Shown here in pieces: positions 1 through 8,650 of a stretch of DNA of 64,000 bases. Under the pieces are notes generated by a model. It ran no database searches and was not told the origin of the DNA. It saw nothing but the letters and a program-made list of their open reading frames with translations. This stretch comes from an uncultured Bacilli bacterium (GTDB lineage Bacteria; Bacillota_I; Bacilli_A; RF39; UBA660). A program made the translations under genes and the position numbers. The stretch spans positions 136,542 to 200,541 of the forward strand of contig CAJTZU010000003.1 in NCBI GenBank assembly GCA_910584165.1. The letters are read 5' to 3'. Every line of letters begins with the position of its first letter. The stretch's first letter is position 1.

Positions 1-491
1 TTGATATAGATTTAATTAGTCATAAAGTTATTAATGAAGAGGAAGTTTCTCATCATTTATTAAAAGCATTTGGAAATACTATTTTTAAAGATGGAAAAGT
101 GAATCGAAAAGCTCTAAGTACTATTGTTTTTCATGATAAGAAAAAAATGAAGATATTGGAAGATATTACTTGGAGTGCGATGGAAAAAGAAATTGATTCT
201 ATGATTCAATCTCATTTAGATAAAATAATTTTATTAGATTGGCAATTATTGCCTAAAACCAAATATTTTGATATAGCTGATAGAAGAATATTAGTAGATG
301 CTCCTTTAGAAGTTAGGAAGAAAAGAGCAATTTCTAGAGATTCCATTTCTGAAGAAAAGTTTCTGGAACGAGAGAAAGCTTCTTTAAATTTAGAAAAGTA
401 TTCTTTTGATGATATTCTTATAAATACTACGAAAGAAGAACTTCAAAAGGAGGTGTATCGAATTTATGAAGAGAGTATTATACACAGGTAG
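1..491 (+). CDS. coaE: Dephospho-CoA kinase, C-terminal part (5' end outside window)
   Basis: CoaE phosphorylates dephospho-CoA on the ribose 3' hydroxyl with ATP, the last step of coenzyme A synthesis in the cytosol. The frame is open from base 3, so the P-loop N-terminus lies upstream of the window. Visible family features are DxDxxSH at the start, the FG...DGKVNRK segment, a PL(E)VRKKRAISRD lid-like segment and an acidic C-terminus; about 160 residues remain of a roughly 200-residue family. The last 26 bases overlap coaD in another frame, so the two genes are probably translationally coupled. The identification rests on these motifs and on the coaD neighbour. Confidence 0.9.
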   Translation, partial: DIDLISHKVINEEEVSHHLLKAFGNTIFKDGKVNRKALSTIVFHDKKKMKILEDITWSAMEKEIDSMIQSHLDKIILLDWQLLPKTKYFDIADRRILVDAPLEVRKKRAISRDSISEEKFLEREKASLNLEKYSFDDILINTTKEELQKEVYRIYEESIIHR

Positions 492-954
492 TTTTGATCC
501 AATTACCAAAGGGCATATGAATATCATTTCACAGGCAAGTGAACTTTTTGATGAAGTGATAGTAGCAGTTTTACAGAATAGTAAAAAAGTAGACTCTTTT
601 TTTACTATTGAAGAAAGAGTTCAATTGATGAAAAAAATATATAAGAATAAAAAGAATATTAAAATTATAATGGGAAGTGGGGCAGCAGTAGACTTGGCTT
701 TTCAATATGAATGCAAAGCCATTATTAGAGGACTTAGAGGAATTACTGATTTTGATTATGAAATTCAAATGGCAGGTATTAATAAAGAGATTAGTAATCA
801 TCAAATAAACACGATTTGTTTATTTGCCGATCCTAATCAACAGTATATCTCCTCTAGTATGGTAAAAGAAATATTTTCCCTAAGGAAAAGTATTTGTAAA
901 TACGTAGATCCTATTATAGAAGAAGCAATGAAACAAAAAAATTCTAGATTCTAG
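466..954 (+). CDS. coaD: Phosphopantetheine adenylyltransferase (PPAT)
   Basis: CoaD transfers AMP from ATP to 4'-phosphopantetheine to make dephospho-CoA, the substrate of the CoaE encoded just upstream. The 162-residue length is standard. The nucleotidyltransferase TxGH motif is seen in GSFDPITKGH (residues 7-16), followed by the RGLRGITDFDYE segment and the ISSSMVKE motif near residue 127, all diagnostic for PPAT. A good ribosome site (AGGAGG) lies inside the end of coaE. The stop codon falls within a perfect terminator stem shared with the convergent downstream gene. In many bacteria coaD is not next to coaE; here both final CoA steps are overlapped. Confidence 0.97.
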   Translation: MKRVLYTGSFDPITKGHMNIISQASELFDEVIVAVLQNSKKVDSFFTIEERVQLMKKIYKNKKNIKIIMGSGAAVDLAFQYECKAIIRGLRGITDFDYEIQMAGINKEISNHQINTICLFADPNQQYISSSMVKEIFSLRKSICKYVDPIIEEAMKQKNSRF

Positions 955-960
955 AATTTT
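938..960. terminator. Bidirectional terminator between coaD and XRE gene
   Basis: Perfect 10-bp inverted repeat (AAAATTCTAG, 3-nt loop, CTAGAATTTT) with A-run on the left and T-run on the right, so it can end transcription from both converging genes. It contains the coaD stop codon. Confidence 0.8.
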
Positions 961-1188
961 TTATTCATTATTAGAAGTAGAATTTTTATCTGGAACGATA
1001 GATAACAGTTCATTAGGTGTACAGTTTAAATAATTACATAGCGCTTCTATATATTTAAAAGAAATAGAAGAGGTTTCTCCTCGAATAATCCTATTTAAAT
1101 TTCTAGAAGTTATATTCATTTGTTGACATAGCCAATATTTTGATTTTCCATTTCTTTTTAATATTTCTACAATATTCATTTTAATCAT
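961..1188 (-). CDS. Small XRE-family helix-turn-helix regulator
   Basis: A 75-residue protein made almost entirely of a Cro/C1-type helix-turn-helix: the segment from NIVEILKRNGKSKYWLCQQM to the YIEALCNYLNCTPNELL helix matches the five-helix XRE fold. The start was set at the ATG at 1188 rather than the preceding TTG because AAGGTG lies 7 bases upstream of it. It is convergent with coaD and shares its terminator. It has no second domain, so it is probably a simple repressor; the target is unknown, with the divergent amidase gene at 1326 the nearest candidate. Confidence 0.8.
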   Translation of the reverse strand: MIKMNIVEILKRNGKSKYWLCQQMNITSRNLNRIIRGETSSISFKYIEALCNYLNCTPNELLSIVPDKNSTSNNE

Positions 1189-1325
1189 CAAGTATCACCT
1201 TCTGTATTTATTTTAAAGGATATGGAATATGAAAGTAAGATATTTGCATTACCTTTATTATATCTATAATTGAAAAAATAGAAAATAAAATCAAAAGTGT
1301 GATATAGTAGTATTAGGGTGATATC

Positions 1326-2093
1326 ATGAAAGTTTCTTTAATCCAAATGAATTCTAATGGAAATAAAAAAAGTAATGAAAAAAAAACGATGCAATTATTA
1401 AATCAATCGATTTTGACGAATCCTGATGTGATTTGTTTATCAGAATTATTTTTATCTTGGGGCACTGATTTTGAAAACGGTTCTGTTACAAAAGACGAAA
1501 TCAAAATTTATCAGAATTTTGCTAAAGAAAATAAAGTTAACCTTATTTTAGGTACAGTTGCCTTAAAACAAGAAAATTCTAATAAAACGACCAATACTTG
1601 TTTTGTTATTGATAGAAATGGTAATATTGTTAGTCAATATGATAAAATTTATATGTATAAAGTAAATAAAGAGAGTTTTCAATTCGATGAGTTAGAAGAC
1701 ACTGTCCCAGGAAAAGATATAGGAATCTCAACAATCGATGGAGTGAAAATAGGAATTGGTATCTGTTTTGATTTAAGATTCCCTGAGTATTTTCGAAAAC
1801 TAGTGATGGCAGGCGCTCAAATTATTTTTTTACCTGCACATTTTAGAAAAGATACAGGAGAAAAGGCCTGGAATATTTTAATACCAGCACGTGCAATTGA
1901 AAATCAAGTTTATTTTTGTGCTTGTAATCAAACAGGAAAATCTTTGTGTGGAAAAACAAAGATTGTTGATTATGAAGGGAATACTTTAGAGCTTATTGAG
2001 GAAGAAGAAGGAATCATTAGTGCGAATTTAAACTTAGAAGCGCAAGCACAATTTCGAAAAGAATTACCAGTTTTAGAGCAAGTAAAATATTAA
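1326..2093 (+). CDS. Carbon-nitrogen hydrolase (nitrilase superfamily, omega-amidase-like)
   Basis: Cytosolic C-N hydrolase of 255 residues. The Glu-Lys-Cys catalytic triad is visible: E40 in LSELFLSWG, K107 in YDKIYMYK, and C147 in IGICFDLRFPEYFR. The Cys context and the C-terminal FRKELPVLEQ end resemble omega-amidase (Nit2) type enzymes, which hydrolyse alpha-ketoglutaramate or ketosuccinamate, but substrate cannot be assigned from sequence alone. It is preceded by GGTGATATC as ribosome site and appears monocistronic. It could equally act in deaminated-glutathione or other amide repair. Confidence 0.88.
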   Translation: MKVSLIQMNSNGNKKSNEKKTMQLLNQSILTNPDVICLSELFLSWGTDFENGSVTKDEIKIYQNFAKENKVNLILGTVALKQENSNKTTNTCFVIDRNGNIVSQYDKIYMYKVNKESFQFDELEDTVPGKDIGISTIDGVKIGIGICFDLRFPEYFRKLVMAGAQIIFLPAHFRKDTGEKAWNILIPARAIENQVYFCACNQTGKSLCGKTKIVDYEGNTLELIEEEEGIISANLNLEAQAQFRKELPVLEQVKY

Positions 2094-2138
2094 GAATTAT
2101 AAAGAAATAAGAAGAAAAGAGTTATCTTTTTCTTTTTT

Positions 2139-2147
2139 TGTTATAAT
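2139..2147 (+). promoter_or_regulatory. Extended -10 promoter (TGTTATAAT)
   Basis: TGTTATAAT directly after a seven-T run, 25 bases before the start of the zinc-ribbon membrane protein gene. No -35 element fits. Confidence 0.6.
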
Positions 2148-2171
2148 ATTATTAAAAAGAAAGGTGATTTT

Positions 2172-2627
2172 ATGAATAAACTTTATCGATTTATGTATGA
2201 AAGATATGGAATAGATGAATTATATTATTTTAATATTTATCTTTATTTTTTATTAGTAATAGGAAATCTTTTTTTACGAATTCCTTATTTCTTTTTTGTA
2301 GAATTAACTGTTTTTATTTTTACTTTTTATCGTGTATTTTCAAAAAATAAACGTCAAAGAAAAAAAGAAAATGATTGGTATTTAAAAAGAAAAGAAACTT
2401 TTTTAAAACCTTTTCAAAATATGAAAAGAAATTGGAAAGATAGAAATGATTTTGTCTATAAAAAATGTCATAAATGTAGGACGACTTTACGATTACCACT
2501 TCCTTCTAAAAGAGGGCTCAATCATGTTATTTGTCCAAAATGTAAGAATAAATTAAATGTATTTTGTTTTAGAAAAGAAAAAATTGAAATTATTAAAGCG
2601 AATGGTGAGAAAAGATATTATTATTAA
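2172..2627 (+). CDS. Membrane protein with C-terminal zinc-ribbon-like CxxC pairs
   Basis: Unrecognised 151-residue protein. Two hydrophobic helices (about residues 20-36 and 39-57) are followed by a very basic linker and then CHKCRTTLRLPLPSKRG...CPKCKNKL, two CxxC pairs about 26 residues apart that look like a zinc ribbon. The topology suggests an inner-membrane hairpin with a cytosolic zinc-binding tail. AAAGGTGATTTT gives a good ribosome site. Small membrane proteins with this arrangement are common in Bacillota and have no assigned function; nothing in the neighbours suggests one. Confidence 0.7.
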   Translation: MNKLYRFMYERYGIDELYYFNIYLYFLLVIGNLFLRIPYFFFVELTVFIFTFYRVFSKNKRQRKKENDWYLKRKETFLKPFQNMKRNWKDRNDFVYKKCHKCRTTLRLPLPSKRGLNHVICPKCKNKLNVFCFRKEKIEIIKANGEKRYYY

Positions 2628-2775
2628 TATTAAAAAGAATTTGAAAGAAATTCTTTTTTTTGTCAAGTTGTTGTAAGAATTAAAAATATGAAAAGAAAAT
2701 GAATGTTTTCTCCCCAAAAATCTTTATTTTATGTTAAAATAAGTTATTAATGAAGTATCAATGAGGTGTAGTTTT

Positions 2776-4161
2776 ATGGTGTTTAGTAGTTTAGAATTTC
2801 TATTTATATTTCTGCCAATCTTTTTAATTCTATATTTTCCATGTAGCAGAAAAAAAAAGAATAGTTTATTGTTTCTTTTTAGTCTTATTTTTTACACATA
2901 TGGAAGTATTAAAGAACCTATTTTTATTTTATTAATAGTTGGATCTGTTATTATTAATTATTTTTTAGGGTTAAAGATAGAAAAGAGTTATTCTAAAAAA
3001 TATTTAATTGTTGGGCTCATTTATAATTTTGGATGGCTATTTCTTTTTAAATATTATGGTTTCTTTTCTTTACAAATGAATCAGTTATTAAATAATTCTC
3101 TTTTTCCTACTTTTGATTTTATTTTACCGATTGGAATCAGTTTCTATACTTTTCAAACAGTTTCCTATTTAATTGATGTTTATCGAAAAGATACAAAGGC
3201 AGAGAAATCTTTTATTAAATTTGGTACTTATATTACAATGTTTCCACAGTTAATTGCTGGGCCTATTATTACTTATAAAAGTATTCGTAGGGAGTTGGAT
3301 AATCGAAAGGCAGGAATTGATAATTTCTATATTGGTCTAAAATCTTTTATTATGGGATTAGGATATAAAGTATTACTTGCGAATAGAATAGGAAGTTTGT
3401 GGAATGATATTCAAGGAATCGGTTTTGAAAGTATTTCTACACCCCTAGCTTTTTTAGGAATTATAGCTTTTTCTTTTCAAATTTATTTTGATTTCTATGG
3501 ATATTCTTTAATGGCATTAGGCTTAGGAAAAATATTAGGTTTTACCATTCCTATTAATTTTGATTATCCCTACTTATCTAGAAGTATGACAGAATTTTGG
3601 AGAAGATGGCATATTACACTAGGAAGTTGGTTTAGACAGTATGTGTATATTCCATTAGGTGGAAATCGCCATGGATTATTAAAAACGCTTAGAAATCTTC
3701 TCATTGTTTGGTTATTAACGGGATTGTGGCATGGAGTTAATTGGAATTTTGTGATATGGGGACTTGTCACTTGCTTTTTCATTATGATAGAAAAACTTTG
3801 GCTAAAGAAATTTTTAGATAATCATAAAATATTTTCTAGAATTTATATGATTGCCTTAATTCCTCTTACTTGGACAATATTTGCAGTTACAGATTTGAAG
3901 GAATTAGGAATTCTTTTTACTAGGCTATTTCCTTTTGTTAAAGGTATAAATGTATATAGTTTAGATTATGTAGAATATTTGAAATCTTATGGGTGGTTAT
4001 TGTTAGTAGGTCTCTTCTTTTGTACAAGGATTCCTGATAACTTTTTAAAGAAAATAAAAAATCCAATTTTGGAAATTCTAGTTTATTTAGCGATTTTTTG
4101 GTTATCTGTTTATTGTTTATGTCGCGAAGCCAATGATCCATTTTTATATTTTAGGTTTTAA
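2776..4161 (+). CDS. MBOAT-family O-acyltransferase (AlgI/PatA-like)
   Basis: Polytopic membrane O-acyltransferase of about 461 residues. It carries the MBOAT signature WRRWHITLGSWFRQYVYIPLGGNR and the catalytic-type histidine in TGLWHGVNWNFVIWG (H319). Such proteins move an acyl group, usually acetyl, across the membrane for transfer to an envelope polysaccharide. The start was placed at 2776 rather than 2761 because GAGGTG lies 7 bases upstream and MVFSSLEFLF is the usual family start. The SGNH protein 11 bases downstream is the expected extracellular partner. This is a second MBOAT system distinct from the dltB homologue at 26794. Confidence 0.93.
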   Translation: MVFSSLEFLFIFLPIFLILYFPCSRKKKNSLLFLFSLIFYTYGSIKEPIFILLIVGSVIINYFLGLKIEKSYSKKYLIVGLIYNFGWLFLFKYYGFFSLQMNQLLNNSLFPTFDFILPIGISFYTFQTVSYLIDVYRKDTKAEKSFIKFGTYITMFPQLIAGPIITYKSIRRELDNRKAGIDNFYIGLKSFIMGLGYKVLLANRIGSLWNDIQGIGFESISTPLAFLGIIAFSFQIYFDFYGYSLMALGLGKILGFTIPINFDYPYLSRSMTEFWRRWHITLGSWFRQYVYIPLGGNRHGLLKTLRNLLIVWLLTGLWHGVNWNFVIWGLVTCFFIMIEKLWLKKFLDNHKIFSRIYMIALIPLTWTIFAVTDLKELGILFTRLFPFVKGINVYSLDYVEYLKSYGWLLLVGLFFCTRIPDNFLKKIKNPILEILVYLAIFWLSVYCLCREANDPFLYFRF

Positions 4162-4172
4162 GGAGTGTTAGT

Positions 4173-5030
4173 ATGATAAAAAAGAATAGTTTAAATTTTA
4201 TTAGAGCTTTTTTATGTAGTATAGTAATTGCTTCTCCTTTTTTGATTAGACAAATTCCTTATGTAAAAGAAAAACTATCCAATGGAAAAAAAGATTATGC
4301 TTATTTAGAAGAACCAAATGATTTTCCTGAAACACCAGAGAAGCCTTCTACAGATAATAGTGCTTCTAATACTAATAATAGCAATGAAAATCCTATAGAA
4401 AAACCAGAAGAGAAAACCCTTTCTTTCGAGACTGTAACAAATAGTTATTTTGATGATGCTTTATTGATAGGGGATTCGAGGACAGTGGGTATTCAAAAAT
4501 ATGGAGATTTAAAAAATGCTACTTATTTTTGCGATACTGGGATGTCTATTTACAATATTTATTCTAAGAAGTTGTCTGTTTCAGGAGTAGGAAAAGTAAC
4601 TTTAAAAGAATTGTTACATAAGAAACAATTTGGTAAAATATACATCATGCTTGGTATTAATGAAATAGGGAATAATATGGATAAAAGTGCGAAAAAGTTT
4701 CAAGAGGTTGTAAAACTTTTAAGGGATAGTCAACCGAATGCAATTATTTTTATTCAAGCTAATTTACATGTTACAAAAGAAAAAAGTGAAAAAGGACCAA
4801 CTTTTAATAATAGAAGAATTGATAAATATAATAGTAAATTAGCAGCTTTAGCTGATAACAAGAATATTTTTTACTTCGATGCCAATAGTCTTTTTGATGA
4901 TGCTGGTGGAAATTTAAGAAAAGATTATACTTTTGATAACACTCACATTTATGCAAAATACTATGTAAATTGGACGAGATATATAAAAGAACATGGAATT
5001 ATAAAAACAAGTGAAGAGCAAACTATATAA
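4173..5030 (+). CDS. Membrane-anchored SGNH-hydrolase-like protein, partner of MBOAT
   Basis: 285 residues with an N-terminal signal anchor (about residues 10-28), a Pro/Ser/Asn-rich linker (45-78), then an SGNH-type fold: block I GDSRTVGI, block III-like MLGINEIGNN, and block V DNTHIYAKYY holding the Asp and His. The catalytic Ser, Asp and His are therefore all present. In AlgI/AlgJ-like and PatA/PatB systems the SGNH protein accepts the acyl group from the MBOAT protein and places it on the glycan outside the cell. AAGGAGTG precedes the ATG, and the gene follows the MBOAT gene by 11 bases, so they form an operon. The glycan target is unknown. Confidence 0.88.
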   Translation: MIKKNSLNFIRAFLCSIVIASPFLIRQIPYVKEKLSNGKKDYAYLEEPNDFPETPEKPSTDNSASNTNNSNENPIEKPEEKTLSFETVTNSYFDDALLIGDSRTVGIQKYGDLKNATYFCDTGMSIYNIYSKKLSVSGVGKVTLKELLHKKQFGKIYIMLGINEIGNNMDKSAKKFQEVVKLLRDSQPNAIIFIQANLHVTKEKSEKGPTFNNRRIDKYNSKLAALADNKNIFYFDANSLFDDAGGNLRKDYTFDNTHIYAKYYVNWTRYIKEHGIIKTSEEQTI

Positions 5031-5031
5031 A

Positions 5032-5055
5032 AAAAGAAATCTTAGGATTTCTTTT
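5032..5055. terminator. Bidirectional terminator
   Basis: Inverted repeat AAAAGAAATC, loop TTAG, GATTTCTTTT between the convergent SGNH gene and the minus-strand gene ending at 5042; A-run left and T-run right. Confidence 0.75.
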
Positions 5056-5881
5056 CATTTGTAGGAAAATGAAGTCTATATTGAATTTCTTCTTCTTGCT
5101 TTTGATTTTCTATTTTTTCTGCCCAAGCTTTTAATGCTTTTTTGTAGAATTCTCTTAATTTCATCAAAATTTCTTCTTCTAGAATTTCTCCATCTCTTTT
5201 ATCTTTTTCTTTATAAATGGCTGCACATTTTCTAAATTCTGCAATGAAGTCTTCAAAACTCTTTTCATCTAAATAACGAATAATCATTTTTAGGGCATTA
5301 CTTTCTGTATTGCATTTTTTTCGGTAATTACTTTTAGAAATTGTTTCTCTTAATTCTTCTTTTTGATAAGTAAATCCTGGTAAAGCAGCTTGCTCATAGT
5401 GAACATTCTCAGCTGCTTCCATACTATTTAGAACTTCTGGATTGCAAGAATTTTTTAATAATTTTGGTAATACTTTTTCTGGATCTAGATATCCAAATTG
5501 ATAGTAGAATGCAACTAGTTCATAAATATGAGTAGTTACTTCTGTAGATACTCTAGAAGTGATATTAGGCACTAAATCGGATAAATAAGCTTGTATTAAT
5601 ACGATGATTCCATCTTTATGGTTATTCTCGATATTTATTCTTTTTAATTCTATTGAGAAATTATTTAAAAATTGAAATATTTGATAGTAAGGAATTCTTT
5701 GAAATAAAAAGCATAGAAATTTTGCTTCATGGTAGGAAATTAAGTCATTAGAAAAATCTGCATCATTTATATTTTCGAGTGCTTGTTGATAATCTTCTAG
5801 TGCTAAATTACCTGTTCTATAATGTTCTATTAATGGTTTCATAATTTGAATTAATTTGATTTTATTTATGTTTTTACTCAT
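5042..5881 (-). CDS. Uncharacterised helical cytosolic protein
   Basis: A 279-residue protein that I do not recognise. It has no signal peptide or membrane segment, is predicted mostly helical by eye, and ends in a charged coil-like stretch rich in Glu, Lys and Gln. A GAGAGTGATAGC ribosome site supports the start at 5881. It is divergent from the two-component operon starting at 6000, sharing a 118-bp intergenic region, and convergent with the acyltransferase operon. No catalytic motif was found. Confidence 0.65.
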   Translation of the reverse strand: MSKNINKIKLIQIMKPLIEHYRTGNLALEDYQQALENINDADFSNDLISYHEAKFLCFLFQRIPYYQIFQFLNNFSIELKRINIENNHKDGIIVLIQAYLSDLVPNITSRVSTEVTTHIYELVAFYYQFGYLDPEKVLPKLLKNSCNPEVLNSMEAAENVHYEQAALPGFTYQKEELRETISKSNYRKKCNTESNALKMIIRYLDEKSFEDFIAEFRKCAAIYKEKDKRDGEILEEEILMKLREFYKKALKAWAEKIENQKQEEEIQYRLHFPTNEKKS

Positions 5882-5969
5882 GCTATCACTCTCTTAGTAA
5901 TCTATTATATACTTTTTGAACTAGCACTGTAAAGATAAAAATAAAAAATATTCTATTTTTTTTATTTTA

Positions 5970-5978
5970 TGCTATAAT
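5970..5978 (+). promoter_or_regulatory. Extended -10 promoter of the two-component operon
   Basis: TGCTATAAT 22 bases before the response-regulator ATG, after a T-rich tract; no recognisable -35. Confidence 0.65.
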
Positions 5979-5999
5979 GACTACAGAAAGAGGGATACT

Positions 6000-6689
6000 A
6001 TGAGCATTTTAGTAGTAGATGATGAAATGGAAATTGCCGATTTAATTGAAATCTATTTAAAGAATGAAGGTTATCAAGTTTATAAATACTATAATGGAAA
6101 TGATGTATTAAAAGAAATTGATGATTTACAATTGGATTTAGCAATCTTAGATGTTATGATGCCTGAGATAGATGGATTCACATTATGTAGTAAAATAAGA
6201 GAAAAATATACGTTTCCAATTATTTTTGAGACTGCTAAAGTAGAAGATATTGATAAAATAAATGGTCTAACGATTGGAGCTGATGACTATATTACCAAGC
6301 CATTTCAGCCATTAGAATTAGTTGCTCGTGTAAAAGCACAATTAAGGAGATATAAAAACTATAATCCAAATAGTGAAAGGAATGCTTCTGTTATTGATTT
6401 TCGTGGAATTGTTATCAATAATGACACGCATGAATCTTGTTTTAATAATAAAAAGATAGAATTAACACCCACTGAATTTTCTATTCTATGGATTTTATGT
6501 AAAAATAGAGGAAGTGTTGTTAAAACGGAAGATTTATTTATGGAAGTATGGAAAGAAAAATATTTAGAAAAAGATAATAATACTATCATGGTACATATTA
6601 GACATTTAAGAGAAAAGATGAAAGATACTGGCAAAAATCCAAAGTATATTAAAACTGTATGGGGAGTAGGTTATAAGATTGAAAAATAA
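6000..6689 (+). CDS. OmpR-family response regulator, VanR-like
   Basis: 229 residues: receiver domain (1-115) and winged-helix DNA-binding domain (about 130-228). The acidic pocket VVDDE, phospho-acceptor D51 in AILDVMMP, and the conserved Lys in DDYITKPFQPLELVARVKAQLRRYK are present; the last segment is strikingly like VanR. The switch region reads FETAK, keeping the Thr. The winged helix has LTPTEFSILWILCKNRG and VHIRHLREKM. It is phosphorylated by the overlapping sensor kinase downstream. No vanHAX genes occur, so the target is probably envelope genes, possibly the adjacent ABC exporter or dlt. Confidence 0.95.
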   Translation: MSILVVDDEMEIADLIEIYLKNEGYQVYKYYNGNDVLKEIDDLQLDLAILDVMMPEIDGFTLCSKIREKYTFPIIFETAKVEDIDKINGLTIGADDYITKPFQPLELVARVKAQLRRYKNYNPNSERNASVIDFRGIVINNDTHESCFNNKKIELTPTEFSILWILCKNRGSVVKTEDLFMEVWKEKYLEKDNNTIMVHIRHLREKMKDTGKNPKYIKTVWGVGYKIEK

Positions 6690-7803
6690 AGAATTGTTAA
6701 AAAATAAATTGGTTCGTAAAACATTTTGGGATTTTATAACAAAGATATTTCTTTGGTCAACTATCTTTCCTCTTGGATGTTACTTTACTTTGCTAATTCT
6801 TTTAAGACTTGATTATTCGTGGCTATATAATCTTTCTCCTTTTTGGTATCGTAGAGCGCTAGGCTTTTATGAATTCTTATTTAGAGATGGAATGATTTTT
6901 GTTTTCATCTTCTTGATTTGGCTAATAGGCGTTCTTATCTTCTTATATCGTTTATTAAAAAAAGTATTTACTTATGTAGAAGCATTATCAAAAGCTGCTA
7001 ATTTATTACTGGATAAAAATGTAGAATATATAGAACTTCCAGACGAATTAGAAGAAATTGAAAGAAATATAAACTATTTAAAAAGAGAATCTGCTAGAAA
7101 TGAAAAAGTAGCACGAGAAAATGTACAGAAGAAAAATGATTTAGTAGTTTATCTTGCCCATGATTTAAAAACACCTCTTACTTCTTTGATAGGATATTTA
7201 TCGTTATTAGAAGAAGTAAAAGATATGCCTAAAGCGCAAAGAGAAAAATATATTTCAATTACACTAGAAAAGTCCTATAAATTAGAAGATTTAATAAATG
7301 AATTATTCGATATTACTAGATTTAATTCGGAAGTTATGGTATTAGAACCTGAAGAAATTAATCTAAATCTCATGTTAGAGCAAATCGTAGATGATTTTTA
7401 TCCAGTTTTGAAAGAAAATGAAAGAGAGATAGAACTTTCTATTTCTGATAAGATTATGTTAGAGGCAGATCCCGATAAACTTGCCCGCGTATTTAATAAT
7501 TTAATTAAGAATGCAATTTACTATAGTACTGATAAAACAATTACAATAGAAATAAATCAATATGATAGTATGATAGAAGCTGTTATTACGAATAAGGGAA
7601 AGAAAATATCAGAAGAAAAATTAAAAAGGATTTTTGAAAAATTTTATCGTGCAGATTCTTCACGTACTAGTAAAACAGGAGGAAGTGGTCTTGGCCTTGC
7701 AATTGCAAAAGATATTGTAGAATTACATGGTGGAACTATTAAAGCAACTTCTGATAAAGACTATACGAAATTTTATGTGGAATTACCATTATCAAAAAAT
7801 TAA
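6679..7803 (+). CDS. Sensor histidine kinase, VanS-like
   Basis: 374 residues starting at a TTG codon; GGGGAGTAGG lies about 8 bases upstream and no ATG occurs for about 70 residues, so TTG is the likely start, overlapping the regulator by 11 bases. Two membrane helices (about 20-48 and 72-97) enclose a short extracellular loop, followed by a HAMP-like segment, the dimerisation helix with phospho-accepting H161 in YLAHDLKTPLTS, and the ATPase domain with NNLIKNAIYYS (N box) and GGSGLGLAIAKDIVELHGG (G box). The kinase core resembles VanS. The short loop suggests sensing in or close to the membrane. Confidence 0.94.
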   Translation: MKNKELLKNKLVRKTFWDFITKIFLWSTIFPLGCYFTLLILLRLDYSWLYNLSPFWYRRALGFYEFLFRDGMIFVFIFLIWLIGVLIFLYRLLKKVFTYVEALSKAANLLLDKNVEYIELPDELEEIERNINYLKRESARNEKVARENVQKKNDLVVYLAHDLKTPLTSLIGYLSLLEEVKDMPKAQREKYISITLEKSYKLEDLINELFDITRFNSEVMVLEPEEINLNLMLEQIVDDFYPVLKENEREIELSISDKIMLEADPDKLARVFNNLIKNAIYYSTDKTITIEINQYDSMIEAVITNKGKKISEEKLKRIFEKFYRADSSRTSKTGGSGLGLAIAKDIVELHGGTIKATSDKDYTKFYVELPLSKN

Positions 7804-7891
7804 GGAAATATTAGAAGAAAGTAAGTAAATCCTTGCTTTCTATTTTATTTTTTATAGAATGGTAGTATAATGAGACTGTTAGGAGGAGTAT

Positions 7892-8650
7892 ATGCTAGAG
7901 GTAAAAGATGTAAAAAAGAAATTCGTTAGATATACGAAAGATAAAAAGAAAGAAGAATTTTATGCTGATAAAGGAATCAGCTTTCAAGCAAAAGAAGGTA
8001 CTATTGTTGGTATTTTAGGCCCAAATGGGGCGGGCAAAACAACTTTACTTAGAATGATAGGTGGAATTTTAGAACCAACGGATGGTAGTATCATTATTGA
8101 TAAGTTAAACTATGATAAGAATGAAATAGAAATAAAAAAGAAAATTGCCTATTTATCTGGTAATACCAAAATTTATCAGTCTATTTCAGGTTATGAATTA
8201 TTAAAGATGTGTGGAGAATTATATGATGTTCCTAAAAGTGAGATTGAGGGAAGAATTTCTAAAATTTCAAAAGAATTAGAAATGGAATCTTTTTTGCACA
8301 ATCGAATTTCTAACTTATCTACAGGGCAAACTCAAAGAGTAAATATAGCGAGATGTTTAGTACATGATCCGAAATATTATATTTTAGATGAGGCGACTAG
8401 TGGATTAGATATTATTTCTAGTCAAGTTATTTTAGATTTTATTAAAAAAGAAAAAGAGAATGGAAAAATTATTTTATATTCTACCCATTATATGGAAGAA
8501 GCAGAAAATATTTGTGATTATGTTATTATGATTCACAAAGGGCTTGTTATTAAAGAGGGTACTCCAGAAGATATAAAAAAGGCTACAAAGACAACAAATT
8601 TAAGAGATGCCTTTTTCACCTTAATAGGGGGTGTAGAGAATGAAAAGTAA
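7892..8650 (+). CDS. ABC exporter ATP-binding subunit (NatA-like)
   Basis: 252 residues. Walker A GPNGAGKTTLL, the signature STGQTQRVNIARC (variant of LSGGQ), Walker B YYILDEATSGLD and the switch His in YSTHYMEEAE are all present. The length and the MEEAENICDYVIMIHKGLVIKEG end fit the CcmA/NatA group of ABC-2 exporters. It overlaps the permease gene by 11 bases, and follows the VanRS-like pair behind its own -10 element (TATAAT near 7865) and ribosome site AGGAGG. The exported substrate (Na+, peptide or antibiotic) is not evident. Confidence 0.93.
   Translation: MLEVKDVKKKFVRYTKDKKKEEFYADKGISFQAKEGTIVGILGPNGAGKTTLLRMIGGILEPTDGSIIIDKLNYDKNEIEIKKKIAYLSGNTKIYQSISGYELLKMCGELYDVPKSEIEGRISKISKELEMESFLHNRISNLSTGQTQRVNIARCLVHDPKYYILDEATSGLDIISSQVILDFIKKEKENGKIILYSTHYMEEAENICDYVIMIHKGLVIKEGTPEDIKKATKTTNLRDAFFTLIGGVENEK

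Noticed and set aside
6000..7803. Vancomycin-resistance operon
   Set aside because: Only VanR/VanS-like and a distant VanZ-like protein occur; no vanH, vanA-type ligase, vanX or vanY is present.
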